A stretch of DNA of 64,000 nt, taken from NCBI RefSeq assembly GCF_001542405.1, contig NZ_LNCD01000078.1:62001-126000 (forward strand), written 5' to 3'. The position numbers and the translations under genes were made by a program. Below are positions 63,401-64,000 of this stretch, piece by piece. This stretch comes from Rhizobium altiplani (GTDB lineage: Bacteria > Pseudomonadota > Alphaproteobacteria > Rhizobiales > Rhizobiaceae). The notes under the pieces are model-generated. The model saw only the letters and a program-made list of their open reading frames with translations, did no database searches and was not told where the DNA came from. Numbering within the stretch: position 1 is the first letter of the stretch; every line of letters starts with the position of its first letter.

Positions 63401-63659
63401 CGGCCGTCGAGTAGGAAGACATGTAGAGCATGTCCTCGACGCCGTTGACCTCTTGCTCGATCGGCGTCGCCACGGTGTTGGCGATCGTCTCGGCGTCAGC
63501 GCCGGGATAGGAGGTGCGGATGACGATGGTCGGCGGTGCAATCTCCGGGTATTGCGCCACGGGCAACTGGAAATAGGCAATGCCGCCGACAATCAGCAGC
63601 ACAATAGAGAGCACCGACGCGAAGATCGGGCGGTCGACGAAGAAGTGTGCAAATCTCAT
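60465..63659 (-). CDS. RND multidrug efflux transporter (HAE1, AcrB/MexB type)
   Basis: 1064-aa inner-membrane pump. N-terminal FFVDRPIFASVLSIVLLIVG and SYPGADAETIANTVATPIEQ, the helix-4 proton-relay pair in GIVVDDAIVVVENVER, the porter-domain glycine loop GDVILFGEREYS, and the helix-10 Lys in GLAAKNAILIVEFA are all present. It exports drugs, detergents or plant compounds together with the upstream adaptor (4-nt overlap) and an outer-membrane channel not seen here. The C-terminus is Ala/Glu-rich. Confidence 0.95.
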   Translation of the reverse strand: MRFAHFFVDRPIFASVLSIVLLIVGGIAYFQLPVAQYPEIAPPTIVIRTSYPGADAETIANTVATPIEQEVNGVEDMLYMSSYSTADGSMALTVTFKLGTDLDKAQVLVQNRVAIAEPRLPEEVRRIGITTAKSSPDLMMVVHLLSPNSRYDQLYVSNYARTRIRDTLVRLDGVGDVILFGEREYSLRIWLDPQKLSAYGMTASDVVDALREQNVQVSGGSIGGPPAAGTNAFQYTVTTQGRFSDARQFRYVIVKATSEGRLVQLQDIARIELGAKDYVTNSYLNGKPAVALGIFARPGTNALAAAAEIKKTMDTVAQDFPQGLSYDIVYNPTEFIAESINEVYKTIAEAALLVAIVVLIFLQSWRTAIIPIVAIPVSLIGTFAFLLAFGFSLNMLTLFGLVLAIGIVVDDAIVVVENVERNLAKGMTPREAAHVTMNEVGTAVVAISLVLIAVFVPTAFIPGISGQFYRQFAVTIAVATAISALNSLTLSPALAALVLKPHEEHEKRRNPIARFGSALANGFNNGFDRLSAGYSWIVRHTVQTVAALCVALLIFIGLLGATYYMSRIVPGGFVPVMDQGYAIVVVQLPDGAALSRTDAVVERASEIIRNTPGVKNAVAFSGFSGATFTNASNAGVVFAAFDTFENRLEHGETATKIIGQLYGSLQAIQEAFIIAIPPPPISGIGNAGGFKIQLMDRESSDMRRVLGVAYQLMGMANQTEGLTGVFTTFSANSPQYFLEIDRDKARTLNVPITNIFDTLSINLGTSYVNDFNAFGRVYQVRAQADQQYRVERDDILALKVRSATGALVPLGTLVDIRDTSGPSLVQHYNMYVSVPVQGNAAPGVSTGTALDKMEGLAKQILPAGTTFEWTEIAFQERNTGNTAIYIFALSVVFVFLALSAQYESWVLPLAIILIVPLAILGALLGVHLRGMDNNILTQIGLIVLIGLAAKNAILIVEFARQAQDEGKSATEAAIEASHLRLRPILMTAFAFIFGVVPLMIATGPGAEMRQSLGTAVFSGMLGVTIFGLFLTPVFYVVLRGRRRKPVAQAEPAPPSEEAATETSS

Positions 63660-64000
63660 CGGCTGAGCTCCAGGCCGGCGGCTTCTGGCGCAATCTCCTC
63701 ACGGCTTTGCGGTAGCTCGACGACCTGCGGCGTGACCTTGGAGCCGGGGCGGGCTCGCAGCAGGCCATTGATGACGATCGTCTCGTTGCCGTCCATGCCC
63801 TCGCGGATGACGCGATAGCCGTAGAGGCGCGGGCCCGGGCGGACGGGCTTTGCAGTGACCGTCCCATCCTCTCCAACGACATAGACGACGCGCTGGTTCT
63901 GGTCGGACCCGATTGCTTCGTCGGGGACAAGGATCGCCTTGTAAACATTTGATGCCTCGACAGAAACGCGACCGAACAGCCCCGGCTGGAGCACGTAGTT
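63656..64000 (-). CDS. RND periplasmic adaptor (HlyD/AcrA family), 3' part only
   Basis: The last about 114 residues of a membrane-fusion protein, cut by the window edge; the frame stays open to position 64000. Visible is the beta-barrel/membrane-proximal part (LQPGLFGRVSVEASN, VPDEAIGSDQNQRVVYVV). The stop overlaps the RND start by 4 nt (ATGA), showing an operon. Regulation and the N-terminal lipid or signal region lie outside the window. Confidence 0.9.
   Translation of the reverse strand, partial: NYVLQPGLFGRVSVEASNVYKAILVPDEAIGSDQNQRVVYVVGEDGTVTAKPVRPGPRLYGYRVIREGMDGNETIVINGLLRARPGSKVTPQVVELPQSREEIAPEAAGLELSR

Overview
The window looks like a piece of a high-GC alphaproteobacterial replicon from the Rhizobiaceae, most probably Sinorhizobium/Ensifer. 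The reasons are a succinoglycan (exo) gene cluster whose encoded lengths match the S. meliloti proteins as I recall them (ExoY 226 aa, ExoW 319 aa, ExoM 308 aa), a Rhizobiales-type porin, rhizobial small proteins and the overall codon use. In S. meliloti the exo genes sit on the second large replicon (pSymB); that this window comes from such a replicon is inference. No rRNA, tRNA, CRISPR array, insertion sequence or prophage was seen.

1-9.9 kb: an oxidative-stress block. A MarR-type thiol sensor (OhrR) sits divergently next to an Ohr-like peroxidase and MsrB. The ohr promoter and the promoter of a DUF3095 protein at the left edge share an almost superimposable layout: an operator 5 bp before the -35 box and a second operator directly after the -10 box, exactly 57 bp apart in both. 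This is followed by a four-gene operon: DUF3141 (PhaC-like hydrolase), phosphotransacetylase, acetate kinase and FabI.

9.9-20.8 kb: a tautomerase, an SDR lacking the catalytic Tyr and a LysR regulator, then divergently DipZ and a one-Cys exported MsrA (a predicted periplasmic methionine-sulfoxide repair pair), a maleylacetoacetate isomerase-type GST, a Tat-exported hydrolase, a canonical second Ohr, and an OmpR-type two-component system with a perfect 9-bp palindrome upstream.

20.8-43 kb: mixed metabolism and transport. It holds a lipoprotein, EamA exporter, NCS2 nucleobase permease, SDR, succinate CoA-transferase, universal stress protein, ZntB, an exported lectin-like protein, two Rrf2 regulators, a porin, a solitary transhydrogenase-alpha-like protein divergent from glutamine-dependent NAD synthetase, a LysR-EmrA-EmrB-class III adenylate cyclase unit, and an SfnB-like flavoprotein.

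43-60.5 kb: the succinoglycan locus. Order: phosphatase > < exoP-exoO-exoM-exoA/exoL-exoK-exoH, exoW > < exoU, exoX, exoY-exoF-exoQ-exoZ. All seven sugar transferases of the octasaccharide unit are present, plus succinylation, acetylation, polymerisation and export genes. exoT (flippase), exoV (pyruvylation), exoI, exoN and exoB are not here. exoL and exoA are joined in one open frame.

60.5-64 kb: an RND efflux pump and the 3' end of its adaptor gene, which runs off the right edge.
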